Positions 1 through 9,913 of a stretch of 64,000 bases of DNA are shown here, piece by piece. Position 1 is the stretch's first letter. Every line of letters begins with the position of its first letter. The DNA is taken from assembly GCA_034401795.1 (NCBI GenBank), contig CM067370.1, positions 101,254,164 through 101,318,163 on the forward strand, given 5' to 3'. The translations under genes were made by a program, and so were the position numbers. This DNA comes from Chaetoderma sp. LZ-2023a (taxonomy: Eukaryota > Mollusca > Caudofoveata > Chaetodermatida > Chaetodermatidae). The notes under the pieces are model-generated. The model saw only the letters and a list, made by a program, of their open reading frames with translations. It was not told the DNA's origin and searched no databases.

Positions 1-711
1 CCGTAGTAAGTAGAATCTCCTCACATTACACACTGGACAAATTAAGCTCCCATTCATGCAGAAAAAGTTAATATCCACCCCTCTACGGAAAGGGTCTGTT
101 TTAGAAGCCTGCAAAGTGAGCACGCCATATGATAGATCAGCCGCCCACTTTATATCGCTCAAAGATATGACAGACTCATTATGTGTGTTCTGGCATTGGA
201 CTGTGAACTCCCCACATCTCAGAAATGCAAAGAAAGCCATCGTACATGCAGCTGCCATCATATGGTCAGTATAATCACCAAACATACCTGTCCGAAGTGT
301 TTCACAAATTCTCGCCAAAATGTCGGCTGTAATCGGCAATCGGGGTATTGATGTCCTGGCTTGTGACCTTTGGACCGCTCTCAATAGCAGCATGACCCGT
401 GGCAAAGGTAGATTTGACCTATTGACAAAAGGATTTGGATAACCAGCCACTATATAGTGAAAGCGTATGCCTGCCAAATACAACTTGATGGTACTGTGCC
501 TGAATTTTAACACTTCTGCACAATGAGCTATAAAGTATAGCACCGTGTCTTCTGAAATTATAGGCAGACTTCTAACATTGGTCATACGGTTATTCCAACC
601 CATCATGGCCACGAAACGACAATAGCATGACAGACCTGATTTATAGCTGCGTTTGGTGTGATTACTAATGGCTGATGCCCACAGCCCGTCCAGGGCAGAT
701 TCTAGCCCCAT
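1..711 (-). CDS. Tyrosine recombinase (integrase) of a Ngaro/DIRS-like retrotransposon, 3' end cut by window edge
   Basis: The minus strand is open from an ATG at 711-709 to the window edge, 237 codons without a stop. The N-terminal half looks like the helical core-binding (SAM-like) domain of tyrosine recombinases (SNHTKRSYKSGLSCYCRF). The stretch AAACTMAFFAFLRCGEFTV carries the first catalytic arginine box, followed by SKTDPFRRGVDI. The HxxR box and the nucleophilic tyrosine would lie beyond position 1 and cannot be checked. Such enzymes are thought to integrate the circular DNA intermediate of YR retrotransposons. The start overlaps the last codons of the RT frame by about 10 nt, a normal arrangement in this group. 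It could be an intact gene; the missing C-terminus decides. Confidence 0.85.
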   Translation of the reverse strand, partial: MGLESALDGLWASAISNHTKRSYKSGLSCYCRFVAMMGWNNRMTNVRSLPIISEDTVLYFIAHCAEVLKFRHSTIKLYLAGIRFHYIVAGYPNPFVNRSNLPLPRVMLLLRAVQRSQARTSIPRLPITADILARICETLRTGMFGDYTDHMMAAACTMAFFAFLRCGEFTVQCQNTHNESVISLSDIKWAADLSYGVLTLQASKTDPFRRGVDINFFCMNGSLICPVCNVRRFYLLR

Positions 712-2348
712 AGAATCTCTGTCGGTTCTGGTACCTGGACCGGTGATGCCTTCGCCAACGGAGCACATTCTCGGAAGCGTTGTTCCTGAAACCTAGAAAT
801 AGAGTCTGCAATATTATTCATCCTTCCAGGAATATGCTTGGCAGTAACACAGAAATTATGCAACGCCGCACACCAGGTAAGACGACGCATTAACCTGTTA
901 ATATGTGGTGTTCTTGAGCGCCCTTTACGAATAATTTCAACCGTACCTAAATTGTCGCAGTGGAATAAGATACGTTTCTGAGACCAGTCCTTTCCCCACA
1001 GCACGGCTGCCACTACGATAGGGTACAGCTCCAAAAAGGCCATGGAACATTCCTCTGTTCGGATATCTACAATTTTGACAGGCCATCTGCCCTGAAACCA
1101 AGTACCTTGATAATACCCTGCAAATCCAATACCTGACGCATCTGTATATAACTCCAAATCCGGAGCGCATGTAATGAATTTGTCCAGGAAAAAAGTAGAA
1201 CCATTCCAACTTTGGAGAAATAATGCCCACATCCCTATCTCCTCTCTACAGTTGCTATTCAACGTGACATGGTGGTGTAATTCTCTCACCGATGTAGCTA
1301 ATGTTATCAAGTAAGAGACAAATGATCGACCCGGGACTATCACTCTTGCTGCAAAGTTAAAATGGCCTAATAAGCTCAATAGCTCTCGCTTGGAGCATTT
1401 TCCCCTATGCAGGAATCCGTTCATCTTCATGATTATTCTTTGTATTTTAACCAAAGGGAGTCTTGCCTCCATCTTTATTGAATCCAACATAATACCCAGG
1501 AATTCGATCGATTGGACGGGGCCTATGGTCTTATGTGCTGCAATTGGAATATTCAGTTTGCCAAAAATTAAAGTTAGTAAGGCCATAGTACGTTCTGGTA
1601 CCGAATCATAGCCTTCTATTGTTAAGAAATCATCTAACAGATGCAAAATGGTCTCGATCCCATAGTTGTTTTTTGCAATCCAGCATACGGCGACTGATAG
1701 CTGATCGAAAATCTTAGGTGATGAACGGCTACCAAAAGGCAGTTTGGTATAAAAATAGTACATGCCTTGCCACTTGATACAATACAAATGCCACAATTCA
1801 GATCTTATTGGAATTATTTTGAAGGCATCTGTTATATCGGTTTTACATAGCCATGCCCCTTGACCGCTCTCTAAAATGGACATGATTGCATCATCGACAG
1901 TGACGTAAGACAATGAGTAATCGGCCTTGTTTATTAGATCGTTAACACTATTGTGACCTGCCCTACCACGTGGAGCTGACAAATCTACGATGAGACGCTT
2001 TTTATCTGAATATCTGCCTGTAGCTAAGCCTATAGGGCTCACTCGATGAGTCTCAAAGGGTGGCTCTGAAAAAGGGCCACATATATAGCCATTATCCAAT
2101 TCATCCTTTATCAAACGATCAACTATATCGGGCTCATTGCTCGCGGATTTCAAATTTTTGCATTCTAGAGTCACTGTAGGTAATTCAACCACACCTGTAT
2201 GGAAACCATGTGTGAGGCCATGAATCAAATCATCTACAAAGACTCTATCCGGATGGTTAATCAGTTCTACCGCTAATTGTTCTACATCAATAGGAGTTGA
2301 AAAGGCTTGTGGACTATCTACCATATCCTCGCCCAAAATTTTGGTCAT
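702..2348 (-). CDS. Reverse transcriptase-RNase H of the same Ngaro/DIRS-like element
   Basis: The frame is open from the first in-frame ATG at 2348 (548 codons plus stop); it extends five codons upstream without an ATG. The RT domain is visible as ...KTDITDAFKIIPI..., FYTKLPFGSRSSPKIFDQ and the catalytic LLDDFL (the xxDD box). RNase H follows: LELYTDASGIGFAGY, a conserved E in FLELYPIVVA, FHCDNLGTVEII and HIPGRMNNIADSISRF. The frame ends soon after RNase H, so it lacks the methyltransferase-like segment seen in the other DIRS copies of this window. Gene order gag, RT-RH, YR and the absence of that segment favour a Ngaro-like placement. The product would copy element RNA into DNA. No internal stop or frameshift was seen. 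Confidence 0.88.
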   Translation of the reverse strand: MTKILGEDMVDSPQAFSTPIDVEQLAVELINHPDRVFVDDLIHGLTHGFHTGVVELPTVTLECKNLKSASNEPDIVDRLIKDELDNGYICGPFSEPPFETHRVSPIGLATGRYSDKKRLIVDLSAPRGRAGHNSVNDLINKADYSLSYVTVDDAIMSILESGQGAWLCKTDITDAFKIIPIRSELWHLYCIKWQGMYYFYTKLPFGSRSSPKIFDQLSVAVCWIAKNNYGIETILHLLDDFLTIEGYDSVPERTMALLTLIFGKLNIPIAAHKTIGPVQSIEFLGIMLDSIKMEARLPLVKIQRIIMKMNGFLHRGKCSKRELLSLLGHFNFAARVIVPGRSFVSYLITLATSVRELHHHVTLNSNCREEIGMWALFLQSWNGSTFFLDKFITCAPDLELYTDASGIGFAGYYQGTWFQGRWPVKIVDIRTEECSMAFLELYPIVVAAVLWGKDWSQKRILFHCDNLGTVEIIRKGRSRTPHINRLMRRLTWCAALHNFCVTAKHIPGRMNNIADSISRFQEQRFRECAPLAKASPVQVPEPTEILWG

Positions 2349-2366
2349 CACTGTCTGATCCAATAG

Positions 2367-4078
2367 TCAGTTTGATTTTGACTGATTATTTTCCGAGTAC
2401 TTTCCAAACTTGCTATTCTGGCTATTCAGCTTTCCACAATTGGATGCAGAATGAGTAGTAGTCTTACAGCTCCAACAGACATGTAAGAATCGACATGGCT
2501 TATTCGTACAGCCATGCCTGTAATTGAAATTATTACATATCTCCTGGCCAAGATGGAAGACTTTCCTCCTAGCAGTGGCATCATTATGCCCAGAGTATAC
2601 ATTACCACCTGTTCCCCCAAAATTAGGGCGGGGATACGGTCGATATTCACTGGATGTTGGGCAAAATTTGGCAGAGTGGTCATACTGATGGCACAATTCA
2701 CACATGAGAGACGTCGACCCTGCTGTTACAGATTGGATTATGTCCCTATCTTTTATTGCCCAGTCAACTTTGAACCCATGTTGTTGCAACCAAGCTGAAG
2801 CCTTTGCTGAAAACGCCTTATGGTAGGAGTAAAAACTCCCCTGGAAAATTGAGCATAGAGCTCGACAATTATCCTCAGGTAGCTGTCGAGCTCCTTAGAG
2901 CGTTGTGGATAAGCTTCGCACATAATACGTTTGTATGCTAGGAAAGCTGACAGAAATTCTGCCAAAGTCAGATTCTTCTGCAAACGAGCATCCCTTTTCA
3001 TTTTGAAAGCCATACTTGTCTTAGGATCAATAGATATGATCTCACTTGTATTCGCGTCGGGCATCAAGAGCAGGGCCAGGTTAATGTCTTTACCTGCAAT
3101 TATTGCCTGTCTCAAATTAGGTGAAACAATATCTATGTTTGGTAAATTACCCATAGAAAAGGGGTGCTCAGCTGCCGAACCACTCGCCATCCCACTTAAA
3201 TTGATATCATTAATATTGTACATAGTATGAGCAGGCTGCCTATTGCCTATCCCTATACGTGTATCGATCTGTCCCTCATAAAAGCTTTTTAGCGTGAACC
3301 CTGAAAAAGTCGAGTCAAGATTAGATGTATTGTTATTTACTAATGGCAAATCTGTACATACGTTTGACAGTCCTCCGCCGGTAATCCGATTTCTAGTACC
3401 CGTAAGCGTTGATCCCTCACTTGCACTCACGTCGGCGCGAGAACTATCGTGTCCGACGCGAAAATCCTCCAATTCGGATAGTTTTTTCCTGCACACATCG
3501 ACTTGCTCTCTCAGCTGTCGCAGCTCCGAGCCGTTTGCACTGTTATCGTTGCGTCTGCATTCGCCCGGTCTGCCAGTTGTACGCCAAGCATCCAGACATC
3601 TATTTTCATCCATGCTCTGAATCGTGTGGCTTCCCCGTTCTACTAGGACTTCCCCTCTGACGTCATGGGCATCCCCGTCTCCCGATTGGCCGCGTTCGGT
3701 ATCCTCCGAGTCACGGGATACCGCGCTACCTACAGATCGTGGCTCATTTACGTTCAAGTTAAAGAGCTGAATTAATTGAGTCTTTTTGAAACTCACCGGA
3801 CAGGTAATCCCCCGCTCTTTCAACTTCCGACGAATTTCCGCCACACTACAATTCTCGGGAGCTGTACTGCTCCACACTGGTGCGCCAGCCGCCGCATTCA
3901 CCCTGGTAGTGTTACGGGCTCTACCTCTCCCTCGACCGCGGGATGTAGCTTCACGTGACAAGCTATCGTCACGTGATGGACTGTCAAATCTGACAGATCG
4001 CCTCTGCACAGACCGCACTCGTTGCCTCACAGGCGATCGACTCCGCCTAGTGGTGATTCTTGACTGTCTTCCGCTCAT
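2367..4078 (-). pseudogene. Gag-like protein with SAP-like region and three zinc fingers, one frameshift
   Basis: First ATG on the minus strand is 4078. The N-terminus is Arg/Ser rich, then a SAP-like stretch (VAEIRRKLKERGITCP...TQLIQLFNLN) near residues 80-115, a coiled-coil-like stretch, and a helical capsid-like region. The zinc fingers sit in a second frame (2367-2789): a C-x2-C-x4-H-x4-C knuckle, then C-x8-C-x4-C-x3-H, then another C-x2-C-x4-H-x4-C knuckle. The two frames join naturally if one base is missing from the A run at 2831-2835 (T run on the coding strand), because the second frame reads on upstream as YSYHKAFSAKASAW. I infer a single ancestral gag with a homopolymer deletion; a programmed frameshift or sequencing error is possible. 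RT starts 19 bp downstream. Confidence 0.75.
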
Positions 4079-4754
4079 CTTTTTCACCTTCACCTGCGTA
4101 ATCCACTAAGTATTGGTGTGATTAATATCCGATTAAGCCTGTTCCGCTTTTTCTTCCTTCTATTTTTTATTTTTATTTTTTTTTTCGCACGCTTTATTCC
4201 TGTTCTTTCGATTTTTACTTAAAGTAACTGTCAATGTACGGATGCGTAAATTAGCTCTACTCAAAATTAATTCTAAAATGACAGAATATTCCTTCCAATG
4301 TCCTATAACTTCTTATAAACATTTACTAACATCGGTACCAAGTTACAAATATTTTTTGAACAATTTAGAGCATTGAGAAACTTCGACTGCTGCATATGAA
4401 ACTTAGACAAAGAATGAAACTTGTGCCTGCTATGCCAGAGCTAATTGCATTGCATTACCTCAGCCTCTGGAATTTTATAATAACGCATTGATTGGATGTT
4501 AACTGGTCATGTGCTTCTTGCATAGTAGTGGTCTGATCGAGCAGACATTCAACTTCCTAATAAGGCAATATTGTGTAGAGCATTATGCATAAGCATCATT
4601 CCATTGGAATGTTGCTTTAAAACTGAACCTGGTACCCTGCATCATTCTGTGATGGTTAGTGCATGAACCCCTTGTGTTACAAGGGAGGTAACTCTGAATG
4701 CTTTAGTGGCTGGCAGGATGAGTTATCTGTGTGTCTGCTAACTATGTTTAATAG
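4079..4754. other. Non-coding leader side of the Ngaro-like element
   Basis: This stretch lies upstream of gag in element orientation and should contain the 5' leader and terminal repeat of the Ngaro-like element. I saw no long ORF and no obvious repeat of any sequence found elsewhere in the window, so the outer border of that element is not defined. Confidence 0.4.
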
Positions 4755-4856
4755 ATGTAACTAGTAAACGACAACTAGACTAGATAATAGACATCATAAT
4801 AGTACATCTGGTAAGTATTAAGAATTCTCGTAGAAACAAAAGCGGATGCTTTTTTG
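4755..4856 (+). repeat. Orphan right-hand terminal repeat of a DIRS family-C element
   Basis: The segment contains agtacatctggtaagtatta followed by agaattctcgtagaaac and gcggatgctttttt, which matches the right end of element C (51330-51374) and the outer half of its internal complementary region (51160-51228). Inward it reads ctagactagataatagacat, which matches the left end of C (41240-41270) instead. No family-C coding sequence is attached. It is the solitary end of a lost or rearranged copy. Confidence 0.75.
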
Positions 4857-5584
4857 ATACGTTGTTATTAACCTTTTATTCCTAAGGTGTCCCCAGGAAT
4901 CCATCTCTCCAGTTAGATAATATGTATCTACACATCTTTTGACGACGTCATCACTTTCGCCATAAACGTCACACATTGACATCATACCCATTGTCATCAC
5001 CTCGCATCTTTTAAAGATGCTTTTAAATATGGCACTTTTACGTGGATTTCAGCACAACGCTATTTCCCCCTCTTTAAATTTAAATAAAATTAAATTTAAT
5101 TACATCATATAAAAGAACAACAAAGACGCATACTCACCAAGTTGGCGTGCTTCTCTATTTTATTCATCTTTTATTTTTCAAAACAAATTTTCGAAACACA
5201 AACAAATTTTACATAACTTCAATATCTAACCAGTTTTGATTTTGACTTTGTGTAACCGTGATCAATATTTCCCCATCGAAATCTCCAAAACACGTAGACT
5301 AGCCAGGTATGCCCAACACTCCTTGTCTATCAATCCAAACACCTACGCCATAGTTGCCATATCAGAAAAAAGTGGAGCCCAAAAATGCCCACTTCCAGTT
5401 GACAAAACTTCGCCTCTGATGAGTTCCGCTCAAGGAGCGAAACGCCATGAAGTCTGAATCAAAAACAGTGATAACTACACATGATCAGTACCCACACAAA
5501 TAGCCAAAAAAAAATTCTCTAGAGGAGTATTATCTCTACGAACTTGACCTACAGAAACCCTTAGAAATTTGTCACCAAAATGAC
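4857..5584. other. Gene-poor stretch, nothing recognised
   Basis: AT-rich sequence with short ORFs only. The longest open frame (5236-5457, 73 codons) shows no motif I know. No splice-framed coding segment was evident. Confidence 0.4.
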
Positions 5585-5905
5585 TTACAACGGGGCAAAA
5601 AACTTAACCCGCCAAAAATGTTTTAAAGAATGCCAAAACGGACACAACCGGTAAAAAATCCACAACCGGTAAAAATTACCACAACCACCAAAAAAATGGC
5701 CCAACTGCCAAAAATGGCAGAACCACCAAAAACTCAACTGGTAAAAAATACCCAACCACCAAAAAACGGACACAACCGCCAAAAAAAGGCATAACCGGTA
5801 AAAAAGTCACAACCGGTAAACTTGACCCCAACTGGTAAAATACAGGTCAGCTGGTAAAAATGTTTGACCAAACCGCCAACAATTTTAAACGGCAGAACCG
5901 GCAAT
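5585..5905. repeat. Degenerate tandem repeat, unit about 15-20 bp
   Basis: Roughly 18 imperfect units of the type acaaccggtaaaaaa, accaccaaaaa, aactgccaaaaa and aactggtaaaaa follow one another with variable spacers. The strand is almost free of long T runs, so the two strands are strongly asymmetric. The Trp/Phe/Gly-rich frames on the opposite strand are translations of this repeat and not genes. Confidence 0.8.
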
Positions 5906-5968
5906 CTGGTTTTTCTCTGTCCATATATGATCAAGATCGACTCAATCCACAGGCTCGCCCAGGAAGGG

Positions 5969-5976
5969 TATAAAAG
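5969..5976 (+). promoter_or_regulatory. Candidate TATA box
   Basis: TATAAAAG sits in a locally GC-richer context (ggg before, gggcg after) with initiator-like pyrimidine-A-pyrimidine sequence 20-40 bp downstream. No reading frame starts convincingly after it, because a decayed DIRS copy begins at about 6088. It is a motif match only. Confidence 0.2.
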
Positions 5977-6087
5977 GGGCGAAAATTCCAGTCCAGATCC
6001 TTCAGACTTTTGGTTTCACATTGCATCCAAGCGTCAGGCTAAATAACCTTCTACAAGTAGCTCATATTACTGACTACATTGTTATTT

Positions 6088-7388
6088 ACTAAGAATGCGA
6101 AGATGAAGACGTACGTCTCTCCCATTCCAGATCCGAGCGCTATCGCAATAGATGTGTTAGCTATCAGCTGGGAGGGAATGTATGCATACGCATTCCTGCC
6201 AGCAATCCTGATTCCAAAAGTTCTCCCGAAAATCAGGAGGCAGAAATGCCAATGCTTCTGATCACCCCAAATTGGCCAAGCCGATCATGGTATACGGATC
6301 TGCTGGACCTTCTGGTCAGCAATCCTGTTCCTCTGCCTATGATGGACAACATAATCTTTCAGGGCAAAGCCTTGCACAACAACCCGTCAATGTTCCAATT
6401 GACTGCGTGGATGTTGTCAAGGGATCAGCAGTTAAGGAGGGCTTTTCTAAGCAAGCAGCCATGTTTATGGCAAAAGCCAGAAGGGGGTCAACCTCCAGAG
6501 CACATAATTATAAAATCAACAGATTTGCTGAATGGTGCTCAAAAAGATGTATTAATCCAATGGATGCACCTATTCAGGTAGTAGCCGATATCCTCTGTCA
6601 CCCTTTTGATGCCTATAGCCTCAGCCTAACTCTATTGCTGGCTACAAGTCAGCTTTAATGTCAGTTATCCCTTGCTTGGCTAATAGTGGAAGTGATGAAG
6701 TATGTAATCTAAATACTTTAATCAAAGGCATGGGTAATCTAAGGCCAAGGAATCCTCCAGTGATTCCGTCTTCGAGTTTATCGTTGGTACTTCAAGTATT
6801 AGCAGATAAACCCTTTGAACCACAAAGCTCCATGTCCATGAAAATGTTGACGCTTAAAGCAGTTTTTCTGATTGCTGCAGCTTCTGCCAGACAAAGAAGT
6901 GAAATACATGTTTTGTCAGCAGAGCCAGACCGTTTTGTGGTTACAGGGGACGGCCTTAGGCTTCTACCTAGAGTTAACTTTATGGCGAAAAACCAGTCTT
7001 TAAAATATCCTGGTCAGCCTATAGTTTTACCCTCTTTGACTAGGTTTTATCCTAATTCAAAGGCTTGGTGTCTTGTCCGTGTATTAACACGTTATAAACA
7101 ACGTACACAGGAATGGCTTTATGGCTATCTTACATTGAACCCCATGGGACAGCTAGGTGGATTGTGGAATGCATCCAGCATTGCCACAAAGCCGCCACAG
7201 GAAAACAAGTTGACATGGCCAAGGGTCACAGTGTCCGTCCCGTAGTGACATCCATGGCTCTGTTTAATGGAGTGCCGGTGGATGACATTATGTCTGTAGC
7301 ACAATGGCACTGTGAGTCTAGTTTTACAGATCATTACCTCCGTGATACATCAAATCCGCTTGCCTTATCGATTTTACACAAATGTTAA
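6088..7388 (+). pseudogene. Methyltransferase-like tail plus tyrosine recombinase, DIRS copy D, broken
   Basis: The first part encodes KNAKMKTYVSPIPDPSAI and AYAFLPAILIPKVLPKIR, the Dam-like tail of a DIRS RT frame. The YR frame starts at the ATG at 6287, which is conserved in all four DIRS copies of the window. It shifts near 6624, where one A is missing relative to A (ctcagcc instead of ctcaagcc). It then continues through ASARQRSEIHVLS with the first catalytic Arg. Near 7115 and 7150 it lacks two short blocks present in A. The C-terminal HSVRPVV (HxxR) and FTDHYLRDTS (nucleophile Tyr) boxes survive in another frame. A non-functional recombinase. Confidence 0.85.
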
Positions 7389-7927
7389 ATCTGTATATAT
7401 TTGTAAATATTGTATATACGGCCGTTGACTCACACACAGTGCAATTTAGTGGGGGAATCCCTGCTTTTCCGTACTGTACCTATCATCGGCAGCGGTAATA
7501 AAAGGGAATCTCGTCAAATTAGGTTAGTCCTATATTTGGTGATGGTTATTTTTTGTCACGTTCTTTATTACTTACTAAAATGGTGATGGTTTGTGTTCTT
7601 TGTGGTTCCATCTGAGAGTATACGAAATGAAGCTTTCGTCCGATGTCTTATAGTACTTTAGCATGAGTACATAGAGAGTTTATAGGACATTGAGGTCATC
7701 GCTCCCTCTTTAAAAGAGGGGGGGGAGCGAATGTTAAACGGTCATTACGCTCAACATCGGTTGTATTATCCGATGTCAAAATCATTTCCTGATTGTGTTT
7801 ACATATGCAATTTCAGATGGTTTTTGTGCTCCAAAAGCAAAAGAGCTTGCTCTTCCAGGGATGAGCCGGTTTTCTGACCTTCGCCTCCATCCCGCGGAAT
7901 TCTCTTGCGAACTCTGGCTATATCATA

Positions 7928-8022
7928 GAGTATCAGGGTGGTAAGTATACTCTTGATGTGAAATAAACGAAATCACGGATTTCCTTTTTCACGAGAGAGT
8001 TGATACTTACCACCCTGATACG
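7928..8022. repeat. Internal complementary region (ICR) of DIRS copy D
   Basis: A left half (gagtatcagggtggtaagta...gatgtgaaa) complementary to the expected, now lost, left terminus is followed directly by taaacgaaatcacggattt..., which is complementary to the surviving right terminus at 8235-8298. The ICR therefore preserves the sequence of the lost left end of this copy. Confidence 0.8.
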
Positions 8023-8080
8023 ATCCCGACCTTTCCGTGCCACAGAGGCTCGGTCTATCGGCGTTTTATGTTGCAATTAG

Positions 8081-8298
8081 GTCAGCCAATATTTTGGAAT
8101 AGAATGAGACAGCCCCGCGCATGCGCGAGTTTGGGCCGCACATCCGCTGGTCTGTCAGTTGAGTAACCTTCCCAGTGGGGGCGGTTTCTTTTTAATTCTG
8201 AGTATTATTGAAGCTAGGTCGATATTTAGGAAATATCATTGAGTATCAGGGTGGTAAGTATCAGCTCTCGTGAAAAAAGAAATCCGTGATTTCGTTTA
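8081..8298 (-). repeat. Right inverted terminal repeat of DIRS copy D
   Basis: Aligns by eye with the right terminal repeats of A (21398-21613) and B (32205-32420), sharing gcgcatgcgc, the gagtattattgaagc segment and the ...cgtgaaaaaagaaatcc...ttcgttta end. The outer flank ttatatctcatg belongs to a host repeat. Confidence 0.75.
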
Positions 8299-8800
8299 TT
8301 ATATCTCATGTTTGGTTAAGCATATAGGGCCCACATTTGGACAAGTGCTTCCTGATAATGAGCTGGTATGACATGATCACCTTGGGACATCAAATTGTGG
8401 ATAGGTTTCAGCAATCGCTAGTGATTCATATCTCATGTTAATCATACTGCATCCAAACTTGGGTACAAGCCTTGCTATTCCGAGAAGGCATGACACAGTG
8501 ACATTGGGATCAAAAGGTCAAAGGTCTAGGCCAATGTGGCCTTGATAAAAACATTATTTTTTCAACTTTAAAATTTTGTCTGTAGCTCAACGTAGCTGTT
8601 TATATCTCATGCTTGGTTAAGTATACAGGGCCCAGATTTGGACAAGTTCTTCCTGGTAATAAGCTAGCATGACACAATCACCGTGGGGCATAAAATGAGG
8701 TATCGATTTCAACAACTTCTGGTTGTGGTTCATGTTTCAAGCCATGACTTCAGAATCTGGTTTGTGCATATGTGGATCCATCCATCCCTTCATTGATCAT
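8299..8800. repeat. Two-unit direct repeat, period about 300 bp
   Basis: tatatctcatg(t/c)ttggttaag followed by a gggccca(c/g)atttggacaag motif occurs at about 8303 and again at about 8604, with recognisable similarity through the following 90 bp. No ORF. Copy D ends exactly at the first unit. Confidence 0.65.
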
Positions 8801-9298
8801 CTATGCTGTGTTCATCTTTTTAACTAGAAGATTTGAAAGCGATACTTTTTAGTATTAACCTTTACCTACATCCTACAATGAGAAGAGGGTATTGCATTTG
8901 GGTCTGTATGTGTGTGTGTGTGTGTCCAGACCCGTGTCTCAAAAGGTACTGTTCAGATTTGGCTCAAATTTGAATACAACAAAGGAACTTAGCGTAATCT
9001 AGAATTTCCAGACTTTGGTCGTGATCCAGATAAAAAAATCTTTATGCGGATTGATTCACACGTTGGATCTATGGATATCTCGGAAACTGCTGGCCACGTT
9101 TCTCTCAAGTTTTAAATTAAATTTTAAGCTTTTAATTTCTTATTGATCTTAAATTGGACGTTCCTCAAGACTACTGGAGAGGCCGGCTTTAGCAGGCTTC
9201 ATTATGAAATGGTTGGACAACAACACCTGCGAATCTCGTATTATTGCTACCAGACTAGCGCAGCTACCACAAGTTTTACTCAATTTAAATGGCTCGCT
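8801..9298. other. Non-coding, short TG repeat
   Basis: Contains a short (tg)n run near 8908-8924 and the phrase ctcggaaactgctggcca, but no coding frame or repeat end I can define. Confidence 0.4.
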
Positions 9299-9913
9299 TT
9301 TAACACTTTAACCCTCATATCAGCCAAAACCGGATTCTGCAGTGGTCTTGAAAAATGTCCATTTGCAGACCAAGAAAAGACTATTTTTGACAATTTACCA
9401 CTGGAATGTCTGGCTCGAGCCATTTGAATCATATTGATCAATCTGGTTATTCAGACAAAGCTGATTAGTCAATATGTTTGGTGCCTAGTGGCCATCTTGG
9501 ACTTTGTGGTATTTTTATAAACACCTTTAAAGATCTCCAAATTGACTGGCGAACTGACATGAAACTCAAGTAAATCGTGATTAACTTCCATTCTTCTCTT
9601 AAATGGATTTTTATGGCTAGATTTTTATGAATAGTCTACAGGTATATTCTAGGTGACTGATATAGGCTCTTGGAACTGTTGCTTGTTTAACATACATATT
9701 TTATTTAGCCAGTTTGTGTAGGATTTTTTCAATATTTATAAATGCTAACATAGTGTAACTCAATTTAGATCACCTGCCAGGATGAAAGTCTGTTACTGTA
9801 TGCCAATGAAGCCAGTCATTCCATTGTTAAATTTCCAAAAATAGTCTCTTGGTCTGCAAATGGACATTTCCTATGAGAAAATGGAAATTTTCTTGAACAA
9901 ATTCAAGGGTTAA
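9299..9913. mobile_element. TTAA-type palindromic MITE whose loop is replaced by a host gene fragment
   Basis: The left arm (9299-9417) reads ttaacactttaaccctc... gcagtggtcttg... tgtccatttgcagaccaag... gactatttttgacaatttaccactggaatgtctggctcga. The right arm (9812-9913) is its inverse: gccagtcattcc...gttaaatttccaaaaatagtc...ggtctgcaaatggacatttc...gggttaa. Intact relatives at 35565-35786 and 53260-53470 have only about 10 nt between the arms (taaccga). Here about 394 bp of host-gene sequence lies between them. TTAA next to CCCTTT-like ends suggests piggyBac-type mobilisation, which is an inference. Confidence 0.8.
9418..9811 (+). pseudogene. Captured copy of intron plus partial second PH exon of the host gene
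   Basis: Matches 11046-11439 of the host gene with about 16 differences by eye. It includes about 350 bp of intron with the polypyrimidine tract and acceptor (caatttag), then 43 nt of exon (9769-9811) identical to 11397-11439. It stops mid-exon at ccaatgaag, where the MITE arm resumes, so it has no 5' splice site and cannot act as a complete exon. It lies upstream of the first visible PH exon and keeps an intact 3' splice site that could attract splicing. Confidence 0.85.

Larger units (their letters stand above)
6088..8298 (+). mobile_element. DIRS element copy D, 3' remnant
   Basis: Homology to element A starts at aatgcgaagatgaagacg, which corresponds to the methyltransferase-like segment near 19366 of A. 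It runs through YR, the 3' untranslated region, the internal complementary region and the right terminal repeat, ending in ...gatttcgttta at 8298. Gag, RT, RNase H and the left end are missing. Its ends read gtatcagggtggtaagta where A and B read gtattagggaggtaagta, so it is an older or sister lineage rather than a recent copy. Confidence 0.85.

Noticed and set aside
4755-4856. Own terminal repeat of the Ngaro-like element at 1-4078
   Set aside because: The sequence matches family-C DIRS ends, whose coding genes differ, and no partner is visible at the other end because the window stops.
5585-5934. Minus-strand ORFs rich in Trp, Phe and Gly
   Set aside because: They are translations of the A-rich tandem repeat; all frames through it look alike and no motif is present.
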